From Nitrospinota bacterium (lineage in GTDB: Bacteria > Nitrospinota > Nitrospinia > Nitrospinales > VA-1), in contig JAQCGX010000010.1 of the NCBI GenBank assembly GCA_027619975.1, positions 28,518-92,517 on the forward strand: DNA of 64,000 nucleotides. The letters run 5' to 3'. The number at the start of each line of letters is the position of its first letter. Position 1 is the stretch's first letter. Position numbers and translations under genes: made by a program. Below are positions 19,121-29,505 of the stretch, piece after piece. Below the pieces are notes generated by a model that saw only the letters and a program-made list of their open reading frames with translations, searched no databases and was not told where the DNA came from.

Positions 19121-19560
19121 TAAACTATTACGGCCTTTCCTCCAGATTTCTCAATTTTCTCTATTGCCGACTTACTGAACTTATGCGCATGCACTGTGAT
19201 CACTCCGGATACATCTCCATTTGCTAAAATCTTAACGGCAGCTGAACTTTTGACGAGGCCGTGTTCTTTCATAATTTCTGGAGTGATGGGAAGATCGCCG
19301 GTTACTTTGCAAAGCCTGCTAATGTCGACAATTTCATATTCTTTTCTAAATATATTAGTGAAGCCTCGCTTCGGTAAACGTCTGTGCAGAGGCGTCTGGC
19401 CCCCTTCAAACCAAGGATGCGGGTTGCCGCCGGAGCGGGACTTTTGCCCCTTTTGGCCTTTACCGCTGGTCTTTCCAGTTCCCGATCCGGGACCACGACC
19501 AATTCTTTTCCGGTTCTTCTGAACCCCGGGCGCTCTTTTTAAATTTGAAAGTGTTATCAT
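19120..19560 (-). CDS. rplO: 50S ribosomal protein L15
   Basis: A 146-residue protein with the glycine-rich basic N-terminal extension (RIGRGPGSGTGKTSGKGQKG) that threads into 23S rRNA, GGQTPLHRRLPKRGF in the middle and the globular C-terminal domain. It follows rpsE after 50 bases; the usual rpmD gene between them is missing. Confidence 0.98.
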   Translation of the reverse strand: MITLSNLKRAPGVQKNRKRIGRGPGSGTGKTSGKGQKGQKSRSGGNPHPWFEGGQTPLHRRLPKRGFTNIFRKEYEIVDISRLCKVTGDLPITPEIMKEHGLVKSSAAVKILANGDVSGVITVHAHKFSKSAIEKIEKSGGKAVIV

Positions 19561-19610
19561 GGGTTTGGCTCAATCTTTCTCGCTGAATTCCAATCGTCTG
19601 ATTGGAAGTT

Positions 19611-20114
19611 TTACTTTGTTGCTTTAGCTGAAACAGGTTTCCCGCGCATCCGTGCAAAGTCTTTTGAATCTCGCAGGGAAATCAGGCCTTCAATGGTAGC
19701 CTTAACCACATTATGCGGGTTGTTGGTTCGAATACATTTAGTCAAAATATCGCGAACACCAACAGCCTCCAAGACCGCTCGAACGGCGCCGCCAGCGATC
19801 ATCCCGGTTCCTCGGGATGCTGGCTTTAATAACACTCGACCTGCTCCAAAACGGCCGATAGTTTCATGGGGAATGGTTGATCCGTCAAGACTGACCTTAA
19901 CAATATTTTTCTTTGCCTTTTCCACACCCTTGCGGATAGCTTCCGGAACTTCGTTGGCCTTCCCCAGCCCCCAACCTACCTCACCTTCATGGTTACCAAC
20001 CACAACAAGGGCGCTGAAACTAAACCGACGTCCACCTTTGACCACCTTCGCAACTCGGTTGATTTTTACTACCTTATCAACATATTCCTGTTTATTTTCG
20101 CGTTGTTCTGCCAA
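19611..20114 (-). CDS. rpsE: 30S ribosomal protein S5
   Basis: A 167-residue protein. The double-stranded-RNA-like domain reads [21 protein letters not shown] and [13 protein letters not shown]; the C-terminal domain has [22 protein letters not shown]. The start is TTG with RBS GGAGG five bases before. An unusual 155-base spacer separates it from rplR. Confidence 0.98.
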   Translation of the reverse strand: MAEQRENKQEYVDKVVKINRVAKVVKGGRRFSFSALVVVGNHEGEVGWGLGKANEVPEAIRKGVEKAKKNIVKVSLDGSTIPHETIGRFGAGRVLLKPASRGTGMIAGGAVRAVLEAVGVRDILTKCIRTNNPHNVVKATIEGLISLRDSKDFARMRGKPVSAKATK

Positions 20115-20269
20115 TGCAACCTCCGGTCAACCGCAAGCATTCCTTTTCAGGTACACGCTACGGCGCAGCTTAAGGGAACTTCTAATAATTGATATTTTTT
20201 GGCTATTATAACTACCACCCTTAAAATATTTCGGGCCGGATTATAATCCAAGTTATTTACTGGGTATCT

Positions 20270-20635
20270 TTAGAATTTAACGCCCTTTTCCCTGACCCCG
20301 TCGGCAAGGGCTTTCACCCTGCCCGCATAAATAAAACCGTTGCGATCGTAGTAGATTTCCTTGATCCCCTGTTTAACGGCTTTCTCTCCGAGGAGATTAC
20401 CCACCAAAGCCGCTGCCGCAACATTGCCCCCATTTTTCATTTTCTCTTTAAACATTGGAGATAATGAAGACTCTGCCGCAAGGGTTTTTCCCCCCTTATC
20501 ATCTATGATTTGCGCATAAATATGTTTCGAGCTCTTAAATACGGTCAGGCGAAGTCTCTCAGTATTGGTCTGGACTTTCTTTTTGACCCTTCTTTTCCTA
20601 GCTTCTCTTAAGCGTTGTCTTTCTGAAGTTTTCAT
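20270..20635 (-). CDS. rplR: 50S ribosomal protein L18
   Basis: A 121-residue 5S rRNA-binding protein: basic N-terminus (RLREARKRRVKKKV), then RLTVFKSSKHIYAQIIDD and the C-terminal FDRNG-type segment YYDRNGFIYAGRVKALADG. It follows rplF with 3 bases between. Confidence 0.98.
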   Translation of the reverse strand: MKTSERQRLREARKRRVKKKVQTNTERLRLTVFKSSKHIYAQIIDDKGGKTLAAESSLSPMFKEKMKNGGNVAAAALVGNLLGEKAVKQGIKEIYYDRNGFIYAGRVKALADGVREKGVKF

Positions 20636-20638
20636 AAG

Positions 20639-21193
20639 TTATTTACCTTTGCTCCCAGCGCCGGCTTTACCAGCCTTTCTTTGAATCCGTTCTGTTGAGT
20701 ACATAACCCCTTTTCCTTTATAGGGTTCTGGGGGCCGGAAACTCCTTATTTCTGCCGCCGCCTGCCCGACTTTTTCCTTGTCAATGCCCTTCACGATGAT
20801 CGTGTTCTTTTTTGGATCCACTTCGAACTCGATCCCATCGACGGCAGGGTAATCAATTGAGTGGGAAAACCCAAGGTTGAGAAGCAGGTTTTTTCCTTTG
20901 AGTTCCACCTTGTATCCAACACCAACAATATTGAGCTGTTTAGAAAAACCATCGGTGACGCCGGTGACCATGTTACTGACCAGTGTCCGGGTCAAACCGT
21001 GAAGGGATCGGTCCAGTCTTCCGTCGCTTGGACGAATAACTCGTATCTCTTCCCCTTCCAACTCAAGCTTCATGTTAGTGTGCAAAGCTCGCTGCATTTG
21101 TCCCTTGGGGCCCTTTACCCGAAATACATCACCTTCGGATTTGCAGTCCACCCCAGAGGGTATTTTAATTGGTAGTTTTCCGATTCTTGACAT
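20639..21193 (-). CDS. rplF: 50S ribosomal protein L6
   Basis: A 184-residue protein with two L6 domains, from MSRIGKLPIKIPSGV to the C-terminal signature PEPYKGKGVMYSTERIQRKAGK. It binds near the sarcin-ricin loop. The end is extended by a short Gly/Lys tail. Confidence 0.98.
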   Translation of the reverse strand: MSRIGKLPIKIPSGVDCKSEGDVFRVKGPKGQMQRALHTNMKLELEGEEIRVIRPSDGRLDRSLHGLTRTLVSNMVTGVTDGFSKQLNIVGVGYKVELKGKNLLLNLGFSHSIDYPAVDGIEFEVDPKKNTIIVKGIDKEKVGQAAAEIRSFRPPEPYKGKGVMYSTERIQRKAGKAGAGSKGK

Positions 21194-21203
21194 AATTAGT
21201 TAT

Positions 21204-21599
21204 CTACCAGACGAAGCCCAGCACTTCTCCGCCTATGCCTTTTTCTCTACATTTCTGACCGGTGAGTACACCGGAGGATGTAGACACGATGGCTGTTCCC
21301 AAACCATTCAATACTCTGGGAACTTCCTCTCGTCCAACATAGTGACGTCGACCAGGCTTGCTGATTCTTTTAATACCGTGAATAACAGGTTCATCATTAT
21401 GATATTTCAAAAAGACCCGCAATATTCCCTGCTTATTATCTTCATACACCTTGAAGTTCTTGATATAACCTTCATCCTTCAAAATCTCGACGATGCGGGT
21501 TTTCATGCGGGAATTGGGAATATCAATCTTTGTATGGCTGACCATAAGACCGTTTCGAATGCGTGTGAAAAGGTCTGCAATGGGATCTGTCATGGACAT
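21204..21599 (-). CDS. rpsH: 30S ribosomal protein S8
   Basis: A 131-residue protein: [16 protein letters not shown] region at the N-terminus and the C-terminal [21 protein letters not shown] that contacts 16S helix 21. In E. coli S8 represses the spc operon by binding near rplE; whether that site exists here was not determined. Confidence 0.98.
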   Translation of the reverse strand: MSMTDPIADLFTRIRNGLMVSHTKIDIPNSRMKTRIVEILKDEGYIKNFKVYEDNKQGILRVFLKYHNDEPVIHGIKRISKPGRRHYVGREEVPRVLNGLGTAIVSTSSGVLTGQKCREKGIGGEVLGFVW

Positions 21600-21636
21600 G
21601 TTCTAATGAATCTCCTAATTTTAAACTGACTGTCTA

Positions 21637-21822
21637 TTACCAACTTGCTTTGGTCACACCGGGGATCTCCCCGCGCAGCGCCCGCTCTCTGAAACAAATG
21701 CGGCACATGCCGAATTTCCTGAGAAACGCCCGGGGCCTTCCACATACCCGGCACCGATTATAATTTCTGACTTCAAACTTGGGTTTTCTTTCTGATTTCG
21801 CAATCAGTGATTTCTTTGCCAT
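21637..21822 (-). CDS. rpsN: 30S ribosomal protein S14, zinc-binding type
   Basis: A 61-residue short S14. Two CxxC pairs (CRVCGRPR and CRIC) bind zinc, unlike the 100-residue zinc-free form of enterobacteria. [20 protein letters not shown] and the C-terminal KASW are typical. It lies between rplE and rpsH. Confidence 0.98.
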   Translation of the reverse strand: MAKKSLIAKSERKPKFEVRNYNRCRVCGRPRAFLRKFGMCRICFRERALRGEIPGVTKASW

Positions 21823-21862
21823 TTAAACTACCGTGGTTAGCACATCCGCAAATGGATGATAA

Positions 21863-22402
21863 TTATTTTCTTAAAGGAAAGCCCATGCTTTTCAGCAGAC
21901 ACCTTCCCTCTTCATCGTTCTTGGCAGTGGTGCAAATGGTGATATTCATCCCCTTAATTTGATCAATTTTATCGAAATCAATTTCCGGGAAAATCAATTG
22001 CTCTTTGACACCGACCGTGTAGTTCCCACGTCCGTCAAATGCTTTTGGGGGCAAACCTTTAAAGTCACGAACCCTGGGCAATGAGAAGGTCACAAATCTT
22101 TCAAAGAATTCGTACATTCGATGACCGCGCATGGTGACCATAACTCCAATGGGCACGCCCTCTCGCAATTTGAAATTAGATATCGCCTTTTTAGCCTTTG
22201 TGACAACAGGTTTTTGACCGGTAATCAATCTCAATTGCTCCACACCTGCTTCGATCAACTTTGCGTTTTGCAACGCTTCCCCTAGCCCCATATTAATTAC
22301 GATTTTCTCTAACCGGGGAACCAGCATTACATTTCCCAACCCGAGGTCTTTTTGAATTTGAGCCCGGTGTTTCTCTTTAAAATTACTTTCAAAATTTGCC
22401 AT
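21863..22402 (-). CDS. rplE: 50S ribosomal protein L5
   Basis: A 179-residue 5S rRNA-binding protein: [35 protein letters not shown], and [19 protein letters not shown] near the C-terminus. It is separated from rplX by a single base. Confidence 0.98.
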   Translation of the reverse strand: MANFESNFKEKHRAQIQKDLGLGNVMLVPRLEKIVINMGLGEALQNAKLIEAGVEQLRLITGQKPVVTKAKKAISNFKLREGVPIGVMVTMRGHRMYEFFERFVTFSLPRVRDFKGLPPKAFDGRGNYTVGVKEQLIFPEIDFDKIDQIKGMNITICTTAKNDEEGRCLLKSMGFPLRK

Positions 22403-22403
22403 A

Positions 22404-22745
22404 TCAGACCTTGTCCATCACGTCGTTACACTTAACACAAACGCGAACACGCTTTCCATCTTCAAGCTTTTTCCGTTTGATGCGAACTCCTTTGCCACAT
22501 TTATCGCAAAACAGAAGCACATTGGAAATATTCATTTTTCCTTCGCGCTCAACAATACCGCTCTGCTGGGATTTACCATCACCCTTCAAATGGCGCTTAT
22601 ACATGTTCAGTTTTTCTACGAGCAATCTGTTTTCCGCAGGAATCAGAGAAAGTATTTTGCCTTTCTTTCCCTTCTCGCGCCCGGATATCACCTGAACAAT
22701 ATCATCTTTCTTTAACTTCATCTTCTTGGGAGCAGCTTGTATCAT
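22404..22745 (-). CDS. rplX: 50S ribosomal protein L24
   Basis: A 113-residue assembly initiator protein with a KOW motif ([21 protein letters not shown], about residues 12-32). A CxxC...CxxC set (CDKCG and CVKC) in the C-terminal half suggests a zinc site. The ATG overlaps the end of rplN by 4 bases. Confidence 0.97.
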   Translation of the reverse strand: MIQAAPKKMKLKKDDIVQVISGREKGKKGKILSLIPAENRLLVEKLNMYKRHLKGDGKSQQSGIVEREGKMNISNVLLFCDKCGKGVRIKRKKLEDGKRVRVCVKCNDVMDKV

Positions 22746-23110
22746 AAAACCTCTGGCGCCAGGGAAAGAATTTTCATAAATCTCTTGGCCCGCAACTCCC
22801 TGGCAACAGGACCAAATATACGGGTGCCGACAGGCTCTTTGTTTTCATTGATCAAGACTGCCGCATTACCGTCAAATTTAATATAACTACCATTGGGACG
22901 GCGGATTTCTTTTCTGGTTCGCACGACAACGGCTTTCTTGACCTCGCCCTTTTTAATCGCACCGTTAGGCTCTACCTCGCGCACCGCAACGACAATGATG
23001 TCCCCGACTCTGGCATAACGCCGACGAGACCCGCCTAACACCTTAATACACTGAACCACTCGGGCTCCTGAATTGTCAGCAACATCTAAAACGGTTCTCA
23101 ACTGTATCAT
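22742..23110 (-). CDS. rplN: 50S ribosomal protein L14
   Basis: A 122-residue protein of the standard length: [17 protein letters not shown] at the start and [20 protein letters not shown] near the end. It shares a 4-base ATGA-type overlap with both rpsQ upstream and rplX downstream, so the three are translationally coupled. Confidence 0.98.
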   Translation of the reverse strand: MIQLRTVLDVADNSGARVVQCIKVLGGSRRRYARVGDIIVVAVREVEPNGAIKKGEVKKAVVVRTRKEIRRPNGSYIKFDGNAAVLINENKEPVGTRIFGPVARELRAKRFMKILSLAPEVL

Positions 23111-23388
23111 TTCGCTCGTCCTTGCTCTGCAACTGCGGCCCGTTTAACGATTTCAATAAGACGCCAGCGCTTGTCTTTGCTCAAAGGGCGGGTTTCACAA
23201 ACAGTGATAAGATCGCCTGGCTCGCACTCATTTTTCTCATCGTGAACTTTATATTTCTTTGTCGTATTCACGACTTTCTTAAAAGTCGGGTCCGTAAAGC
23301 GGCGCGCGACTTTGATCACAACGGTCTTTTGCATCTTGTTACTGACAACCGTTCCCGTTAATGTCTTTTTTCTTGCTTCGATATTCAA
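23107..23388 (-). CDS. rpsQ: 30S ribosomal protein S17
   Basis: A 93-residue OB-fold protein: [21 protein letters not shown], then [22 protein letters not shown], the S17 signature. A short Ala/Arg tail ends the protein. It follows rpmC by 49 bases. Confidence 0.97.
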   Translation of the reverse strand: MNIEARKKTLTGTVVSNKMQKTVVIKVARRFTDPTFKKVVNTTKKYKVHDEKNECEPGDLITVCETRPLSKDKRWRLIEIVKRAAVAEQGRAK

Positions 23389-23437
23389 AAGAATCTCCTT
23401 AATAATAATCTTCTATCCACGCTCAAACCATCCGCCC

Positions 23438-23656
23438 TCAGGACTTAACTTCTTCCTCTTTACAGGCAATATTCCGTGCTTGATTCTGGATGGTTTTGAT
23501 ACGGGCAATATCCCGGCGAATGAGGCGCAACCGGCTGGGATTTTCAATCTTTCCTGTCGCCAATTGGAACTTCAGATTAAAAAACTCCTGCTGCAAATCA
23601 TCTACTTTTTCCTGCCTCTCCTTTTCGGAGAGATCTCTGACATCCGCCGTTTTCAT
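23438..23656 (-). CDS. rpmC: 50S ribosomal protein L29
   Basis: A 72-residue helical hairpin protein near the peptide exit: VRDLSEKERQEKVDDLQQEF and FQLATGKIENPSRLRLIRRDIARIKT. The position between rplP and rpsQ is canonical. Confidence 0.96.
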   Translation of the reverse strand: MKTADVRDLSEKERQEKVDDLQQEFFNLKFQLATGKIENPSRLRLIRRDIARIKTIQNQARNIACKEEEVKS

Positions 23657-23690
23657 ATTTCTTCCTGGAAATTAACTAAATTTTTCAACA

Positions 23691-24095
23691 TCAGTTTGTA
23701 ATAAATCGCGTTGCCAAAGGCAACTTATGAGCGGCAAGCCGAAACGCTTCCTTCGCAACCACTTCGGAAACTCCTTCCATTTCATACAGAATCCGGCCTG
23801 GTTTTATCACGGCCACCCAGTATTCAGGATTTCCCTTTCCCTTACCCATTCTTGTCTCAGCAGGCTTCTTCGAAACTGGCTTATCAGGAAATATCCTGAG
23901 CCAGATCTTACCACCACGCTTGATATAACGAGTCATGGCAATTCGAGCTGCCTCGATTTGCCGGTCAGTGATCCGGCCACATTCGGACGCCTGCAAACCA
24001 AAAGAACCGAAACTGATCGTACCACCACGATACGCAGTACCACGCATTCGGCCCTTATGCCGCTTCCGATACTTAACTTTTTTGGGCATCAACAT
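23691..24095 (-). CDS. rplP: 50S ribosomal protein L16
   Basis: A 134-residue protein beside the A site. It starts [19 protein letters not shown], aligned with the common MLQPKRTKFRK start, so the first ATG is kept. [28 protein letters not shown] is the core signature region. Confidence 0.98.
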   Translation of the reverse strand: MLMPKKVKYRKRHKGRMRGTAYRGGTISFGSFGLQASECGRITDRQIEAARIAMTRYIKRGGKIWLRIFPDKPVSKKPAETRMGKGKGNPEYWVAVIKPGRILYEMEGVSEVVAKEAFRLAAHKLPLATRFITN

Positions 24096-24173
24096 GATGC
24101 CAGCCCTCCAAATTAAAACTACAACTAGTTTATTTATTCAAAAGAATGCTCAATACGCCAACACATTCTCAAA

Positions 24174-24860
24174 TTAACTCTGTTCTCGCTCGCCTTTTTT
24201 CTTGGCAAATTCAGTAATAACAACACCTTTTTCAGGAAGAATGTCGCCGCGATAGACCCACACCTTGACTCCAATGATCCCATAAGTGGTTTTTGAAGAA
24301 GCTGTGCCATAATCAATATCAGCTCGCAGGGTGTGCAAGGGAACTCGTCCCTGCCGATACCACTCACTTCGCGCAATTTCAGCTCCTCCCAGTCGACCCG
24401 AAACTCGAATCTTGATCCCCTTAGCTCCAAACCGAAGGGCCGATACAACACTTTTCTTCATAGCCCTTCGAAATGCGATCCTTTTCATTAACTGCAATGC
24501 AATATTCTGGGCGATGAGGGCCGCATCAAGTTCCGCCCTGCGGACCTCCTTGATATTGAGGCTGACCTGCTTGCCATTCATCAACTTTTGCAACTCTTCT
24601 TTCAGACGATCGACTTCCGTACCTTTTTTGCCGATGATGATACCTGGTCGAGCCGTATGAATATTGACTCGCACACGGTTGGCAGAACGCTCGATCTCCA
24701 CTTTAGATATCCCCGCATGCCCCAGGGTATCATTGATAAATTTCCTGATCTTTATATCATCGATCAGAAAATCTGCGTAATCCTTACGAGCGTACCAGTT
24801 TGAAATCCACGTCTTGTTGTAGCCCAGGCGAAAACCATAGGGGTGAACTTTTTGACCCAC
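24174..24860 (-). CDS. rpsC: 30S ribosomal protein S3
   Basis: A 228-residue protein. The KH domain contains [20 protein letters not shown] (about residues 70-89); the C-terminal domain has [31 protein letters not shown]. It forms part of the mRNA entry tunnel and helicase. It is one base from rplV. Confidence 0.98.
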   Translation of the reverse strand: MGQKVHPYGFRLGYNKTWISNWYARKDYADFLIDDIKIRKFINDTLGHAGISKVEIERSANRVRVNIHTARPGIIIGKKGTEVDRLKEELQKLMNGKQVSLNIKEVRRAELDAALIAQNIALQLMKRIAFRRAMKKSVVSALRFGAKGIKIRVSGRLGGAEIARSEWYRQGRVPLHTLRADIDYGTASSKTTYGIIGVKVWVYRGDILPEKGVVITEFAKKKGEREQS

Positions 24861-24861
24861 T

Positions 24862-25212
24862 TTATTCCTCCGAAACCAGTTTTTCGTCTAATATCATGGT
24901 GATATGACTTGTTCTCTTACGAATCACAGTCGCCATTCCACGTGCGCGAGGCATGTTGCGTTTCCAGGTAACACCTTCGTCAACAGTTATCCTCTTTACA
25001 ACCAAATCATCCACATCCACCACCTTATGATTCTCCTCAGCATTAGCAATGGCCGATTTCAGCAGTTTCTGAAACTGCAAGGCCACACGTTTGCGCAAAA
25101 AGACCAGGGTATTCATCGCGTCATTAACATTCTTACCGCGAATCATATTTGCAACCAACCGAGCCTTCTGAGGGGTAGTTCTAGTGTGTCTAAGGATAGC
25201 TTTAACTTCCAT
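24862..25212 (-). CDS. rplV: 50S ribosomal protein L22
   Basis: A 116-residue protein whose long beta hairpin lines the exit tunnel: [21 protein letters not shown], and the hairpin tip sequence [23 protein letters not shown]. No insertion or deletion is visible in the hairpin region that is altered in macrolide-resistant strains. Confidence 0.98.
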   Translation of the reverse strand: MEVKAILRHTRTTPQKARLVANMIRGKNVNDAMNTLVFLRKRVALQFQKLLKSAIANAEENHKVVDVDDLVVKRITVDEGVTWKRNMPRARGMATVIRKRTSHITMILDEKLVSEE

Positions 25213-25235
25213 AATAACCTGTTATTCCTGTCTAT

Positions 25236-25517
25236 TTATTTAGGGGCTGCTTTTTTGGTCTTCCCGCCATGAGACTTAAATGTTCTCGTTGGCGAAAATT
25301 CCCCTAGCTTGTGTCCCACCATGTTTTCAGATACAAAAACCGGAATGAATTTTTTCCCGTTATGCACGGCCATTGTATGACCGACAAAGTCGGGTGTCAC
25401 AGTGGAACGGCGAGACCAGGTCTTCATGATCTTTCTCTCGTTCAACCGATTCATTTCGTCTATTTTCTTTTGTAGATGATCATCTACAAAAGCGCCTTTT
25501 TTTAATGAACGTGCCAT
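25236..25517 (-). CDS. rpsS: 30S ribosomal protein S19
   Basis: A 93-residue head protein: [41 protein letters not shown] and [19 protein letters not shown]. It follows rplB in the S10 operon. Confidence 0.98.
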   Translation of the reverse strand: MARSLKKGAFVDDHLQKKIDEMNRLNERKIMKTWSRRSTVTPDFVGHTMAVHNGKKFIPVFVSENMVGHKLGEFSPTRTFKSHGGKTKKAAPK

Positions 25518-25545
25518 ATTTTTCCTGATCTAGCCTAGCGGCTTA

Positions 25546-26376
25546 TTATTTCTTTTTCCGTTTAGACACAATATACTTGCTTGAATCTTTCTTTTTCTTT
25601 CTTGTCTTCAACCCCTTGGCAAGCTGCCCCCAGGGACTACAAGGATGACGCCCGCCAGAGGACCTTCCTTCTCCACCACCCATTGGATGATCCACCGGAT
25701 TCATCGCTACCGCTCGAACCCTGGGCCGACGTCCCAACCATCGAGTCCTGCCGGCTTTGCCCATGGAAATATTTTCAAAGTCGGCATTCCCTACTATCCC
25801 GATAGTGGCACGGCATTTCTTTTCAACCCTACGAACTTCTCCGGATGAAAGCTTCAAGGTGGCATACTGACCATCCTTGGCCATTAACTGCGTTGAGTTA
25901 CCAGCAGTACGGGCCAATTGGCCACCTTTTCCAGGGCGCATCTCAACATTGTGAACAAGAGTTCCATCGGGGATATTCTCGAGAGGGAGGCAATTACCAA
26001 CCTTGATCTCAACATCTTTTCCCGAGGATACCATGTCTCCGACAACGAGTTTGGAAGGAGATAGAATATACCTCTTTTCACCATCTTTGTAAAATAAAAG
26101 TGCAATATTTGCGGACCGATTGGGATCATATTCGATTCCAGCAACGCGGGCTTCGATATTATCCTTATTCCTCTTGAAGTCAATCAGACGATACTGCTTA
26201 CGGTGCCCTCCACCTCGGCGCTTGGCTGTAATCCTGCCGTGGTTATTTCGCCCACCCTTTCGGGCAATTGAAACCAGAAGGCTTTTCTCCGGAGTGGATT
26301 TAGTGATTTCGTCAAAACCGGAATAAGTTAGAAACCTAACTCCGGCAGACCTTGGATTTAATTTCCTGATGGGCAT
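25546..26376 (-). CDS. rplB: 50S ribosomal protein L2
   Basis: A 276-residue protein next to the peptidyl transferase centre. It has [22 protein letters not shown], then [40 protein letters not shown], the L2 signature with the conserved histidine of HPMGGGEG. Length matches the family. Confidence 0.98.
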   Translation of the reverse strand: MPIRKLNPRSAGVRFLTYSGFDEITKSTPEKSLLVSIARKGGRNNHGRITAKRRGGGHRKQYRLIDFKRNKDNIEARVAGIEYDPNRSANIALLFYKDGEKRYILSPSKLVVGDMVSSGKDVEIKVGNCLPLENIPDGTLVHNVEMRPGKGGQLARTAGNSTQLMAKDGQYATLKLSSGEVRRVEKKCRATIGIVGNADFENISMGKAGRTRWLGRRPRVRAVAMNPVDHPMGGGEGRSSGGRHPCSPWGQLAKGLKTRKKKKDSSKYIVSKRKKK

Positions 26377-26381
26377 ACCAA

Positions 26382-26669
26382 TCAGACTCCCTCAAACATT
26401 TCTATTTTATCGCCGTCTTTCAAGCGAAGCATTGCCTTTTTCCAATTCTTAGATACACCGACCGTTTTCCCGAAACGCCGACTTTTACCTCGCACGTTTA
26501 CCGTGTTGACCTGAAGCACGGTGACACTAAAAATCTTTTCAACGGCATTTTTGATTTGAATTTTGTTTGCATCAGGATTCACACGAAACACCAGCCAATT
26601 GCCATCCTCCTGCAAAAGTGTGCTTTTTTCTGTGATCATGGGTTTTACTAGAACACGATATTTATCCAT
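26382..26669 (-). CDS. rplW: 50S ribosomal protein L23
   Basis: A 95-residue protein at the exit tunnel, docking site for trigger factor and [25 protein letters not shown] and [25 protein letters not shown]. The start overlaps the rplD stop by one base. Confidence 0.97.
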   Translation of the reverse strand: MDKYRVLVKPMITEKSTLLQEDGNWLVFRVNPDANKIQIKNAVEKIFSVTVLQVNTVNVRGKSRRFGKTVGVSKNWKKAMLRLKDGDKIEMFEGV

Positions 26670-27295
26670 CAGGCCAACCGCTCCTCAATTTTTTTCAACG
26701 CCTGCGGGGTACAGAATATTTTATCATGCACCGCCAGATCGTAAACGTTAAGCCCATCTACCAAGAGAACATCCACACCCTGCAAATTGCGAACCCCCAA
26801 TTCCAAGTTATGGTTCCTTTCGGAAAGTAAAAACAAAGTTTTCCTGGGAGAACCAAGACTCTTCAATAGCTGCACAACTTCACTGGTTTTAGGATTATCA
26901 ATGCTGAGCTTGTCAACCACATGGAATTTATCAGATTTAACCCCGTCGGTAAGAATTGACTTGAGGGCAAGTTGCTTCGTCTTCTTTGACATCTTGAAGC
27001 TATAATCCCTTGGTGTGGGACCAAAAACCGTCATTCCGCCTCGCCAAATAGGAGACCTGGAATTTCCCGCGCGAGCACGGCCCGTCCCCTTTTGCTTCCA
27101 AGGCTTCTTGCCGCTGCCATGCAACTCCCCCTTGTTGCGCTTGGTGGCAGCCGATCCGCTTCTGCGGGCGGCGAGCTGATACACCACGTACTGCTGAACC
27201 AAGTGCTCCTTGACTTCAACATCAAACACTGCGGGGGACGCGCTAACAGTTCCTACCTTTTTTTTATTTACGTCCAATAATTCCAGTTCCGGCAT
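26669..27295 (-). CDS. rplD: 50S ribosomal protein L4
   Basis: A 208-residue protein with the extended loop reaching the tunnel (GSGKKPWKQKGTGRARAGNSRSPIWRGG). In enterobacteria L4 also represses the S10 operon; that operon here lies within a longer array with no obvious S10 leader, so this mode is doubtful. It lies between rplC and rplW. Confidence 0.98.
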   Translation of the reverse strand: MPELELLDVNKKKVGTVSASPAVFDVEVKEHLVQQYVVYQLAARRSGSAATKRNKGELHGSGKKPWKQKGTGRARAGNSRSPIWRGGMTVFGPTPRDYSFKMSKKTKQLALKSILTDGVKSDKFHVVDKLSIDNPKTSEVVQLLKSLGSPRKTLFLLSERNHNLELGVRNLQGVDVLLVDGLNVYDLAVHDKIFCTPQALKKIEERLA

Positions 27296-27298
27296 TCT

Positions 27299-27928
27299 TT
27301 ACACTCTTTCGGATTTAAAAATTCTCACAATACGACCGTTTGCTCCCGGTACCGCGCCTCGCACCAAAAGAACATTATTCTCACTGTCCACCCGAACAAC
27401 CTTAAGGTTTTGGACCTGGATGGACTCGCCACCCATACGGCCTGGCATTTTTTTACCTTTTAAAACGCGACCCGGATAGGTGTGCATACCTATGGATCCA
27501 CCGCCGCGAAATATTTCCGCATGACCATGAGAGGCAGGTGCCCCTCCAAACCCGTGGCGCTTCAAGACTCCGGCAAATCCACGTCCCTTGGACGTCCCGA
27601 TGACATTAACCAAGTCGCCCTCGTTGAACATATCAACGTTCAACGGTTTGCCGATATCCGCGTCTTCAAGAACTTGCCCTCTAAATTCCGCAAGAAATTT
27701 CGCTGGGGGGAATTTGATTTTGTCATAAAACCCTTGCAAGGGCTTGTTGGTATGCTTTGATTTTCTTTCACCATAAGCCACTAGAACAGCCTCATAGCCA
27801 TCTTTCGCAACGGTTTTCTTAAGAACAGGAACACACTTGTCCACCTGAATCACCGTCACCGGGACACAGTCCCCTGTCTCAGAGAAGATTTGCGTCATCC
27901 CCACTTTTTTACCGAATATGCCTTTCAT
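27299..27928 (-). CDS. rplC: 50S ribosomal protein L3
   Basis: A 209-residue early assembly protein: MKGIFGKKVGMTQIF, SKGRGFAGVLKRHGFGGAPASHG and GRVLKGKKMPGRMGGE. Where E. coli has the glutamine methylated by PrmB (GQNQTPG), this protein reads GMHTYPG, so that modification is not expected. Confidence 0.98.
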   Translation of the reverse strand: MKGIFGKKVGMTQIFSETGDCVPVTVIQVDKCVPVLKKTVAKDGYEAVLVAYGERKSKHTNKPLQGFYDKIKFPPAKFLAEFRGQVLEDADIGKPLNVDMFNEGDLVNVIGTSKGRGFAGVLKRHGFGGAPASHGHAEIFRGGGSIGMHTYPGRVLKGKKMPGRMGGESIQVQNLKVVRVDSENNVLLVRGAVPGANGRIVRIFKSERV

Positions 27929-27964
27929 AATTCCTCAATACCTTCCTGGATATGCCGCCTGGGA

Positions 27965-28273
27965 TTAAAGCTTGATTTCGATGTCCACTCCGCCGGACAA
28001 ATCAAGTTTCATCAAAGCATCCACCGTTTGCGGTGTTGGCTCCAGAATTTCTAAGATCCGCTTGTGCGTCCGAATCTCGAATTGTTCACGAGACTTTTTA
28101 TCAACATGCGGGGACCGCAAAACAGTCCATTTATTTCTTACCGTTGGCAAAGGAATCGGCCCCACCACCTTGGCACCTGTGCGCTTTGTGGTTTCCACGA
28201 TTTCACTTACCGACCAATCCAGCAGCTTATGGTCATACGCCTTGAGCTTTATCTTTATTTTTTGATCGTTCAT
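27965..28273 (-). CDS. rpsJ: 30S ribosomal protein S10
   Basis: A 102-residue protein, also the NusE partner of NusB in antitermination: [52 protein letters not shown]. The ATG overlaps the tuf stop (TAATG), so S10 translation is coupled to EF-Tu. Confidence 0.98.
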   Translation of the reverse strand: MNDQKIKIKLKAYDHKLLDWSVSEIVETTKRTGAKVVGPIPLPTVRNKWTVLRSPHVDKKSREQFEIRTHKRILEILEPTPQTVDALMKLDLSGGVDIEIKL

Positions 28274-29463
28274 TATTCCAGTATCTTGTTAACGACCCCA
28301 GCCCCAACGGTACGGCCGCCTTCGCGAATAGCGAATCGAAGCCCTTCCGCCATCGCTACCGGCGTGATCAATTGAATTTCTAAAGTTACATTATCGCCGG
28401 GCATTACCATCTCCACCCCTGTAGGCAGGGTCGAGACACCGGTTACGTCCGTGGTCCGAAAATAAAACTGAGGGCGATAGCCGTTGAAAAATGGTGTGTG
28501 CCGCCCGCCTTCATCCTTTGTCAAAATATAAACTTCAGCGCTGAATTTTGTATGCGGAGTGATTGTTCCGGGCTTTGCCAGAACCTGCCCGCGCTCAATA
28601 TCATCCCGCTTGGTTCCCCTGAGCAGAATACCAACATTCTCTCCCGCGCGACCTTCATCGAGCAACTTGCGGAACATTTCAACGCCAGTCGCCGTGGTTT
28701 TGGTTGTAGGGCGAAATCCTACAATCTCCACCTCATCACCAACCTTCAGAATTCCAGTCTCGATACGACCCGTAGCAACCGTCCCACGACCCGAGATACT
28801 AAAAATATCCTCGATAGGCATCAAGAAAGGCTTATCGACCGGGCGCTCAGGAACAGGGAAGTAAGTATCCAAAGCTTCCATCAAATCCCAGATACATTTG
28901 GCTTTTCCTTCATCGGTCGGATTCTGCAAAGCATGCAGGGCACTGCCGCGTATCACCGGAACTTCATCTCCAGGGAACTCATATTTATCAAGCAATTCCC
29001 TGACTTCCATTTCAACCAGATCCAGCAATTCAGGATCATCCACCATATCGCACTTGTTCATGAACACGAGAATCTTGGGAACACCGACCTGACGCGCCAG
29101 CAGAATGTGCTCACGCGTTTGTGGCATTGGACCGTCCGATGCATTCAAAACCAGGATAGCTCCATCCATTTGCGCCGCACCGGTAATCATGTTTTTCACG
29201 TAATCCGCATGCCCAGGACAATCTACGTGAGCATAATGCCGGTTCACCGTATTGTACTCAACATGGGCGATGGCGATCGTGATACCGCGTTCTTTTTCCT
29301 CAGGAGCCTTGTCGATTTGATCAAAGGCAATTTTTGTCGCCAAACCTTTGGTCGCCAATACTTCTGTAATCGCTGCCGTCAAAGTTGTCTTACCATGATC
29401 TACGTGACCGATGGTTCCAACATTTATGTGAGGCTTATCTCGGACAAATTTTTCTTTTGCCAT
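28273..29463 (-). CDS. tuf: Translation elongation factor Tu
   Basis: A 396-residue GTPase that delivers aminoacyl-tRNA. G1 GHVDHGKT (residues 19-26), switch [18 protein letters not shown]4 NKCD. Domains 2 and 3 are complete ([16 protein letters not shown]-free C-terminus ending [20 protein letters not shown]). It is the only tuf copy in the window; the common second copy next to the tRNA cluster is absent. Confidence 0.98.
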   Translation of the reverse strand: MAKEKFVRDKPHINVGTIGHVDHGKTTLTAAITEVLATKGLATKIAFDQIDKAPEEKERGITIAIAHVEYNTVNRHYAHVDCPGHADYVKNMITGAAQMDGAILVLNASDGPMPQTREHILLARQVGVPKILVFMNKCDMVDDPELLDLVEMEVRELLDKYEFPGDEVPVIRGSALHALQNPTDEGKAKCIWDLMEALDTYFPVPERPVDKPFLMPIEDIFSISGRGTVATGRIETGILKVGDEVEIVGFRPTTKTTATGVEMFRKLLDEGRAGENVGILLRGTKRDDIERGQVLAKPGTITPHTKFSAEVYILTKDEGGRHTPFFNGYRPQFYFRTTDVTGVSTLPTGVEMVMPGDNVTLEIQLITPVAMAEGLRFAIREGGRTVGAGVVNKILE

Positions 29464-29505
29464 GCTGATCTACTCCAAAATTATGTTATTTTATAAGGTA
29501 ATTAG

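Noticed and set aside
28498..29496. 332-residue plus-strand frame
   Set aside because: It lies wholly antisense to tuf, whose strong codon bias leaves long open frames on the other strand; no family features.
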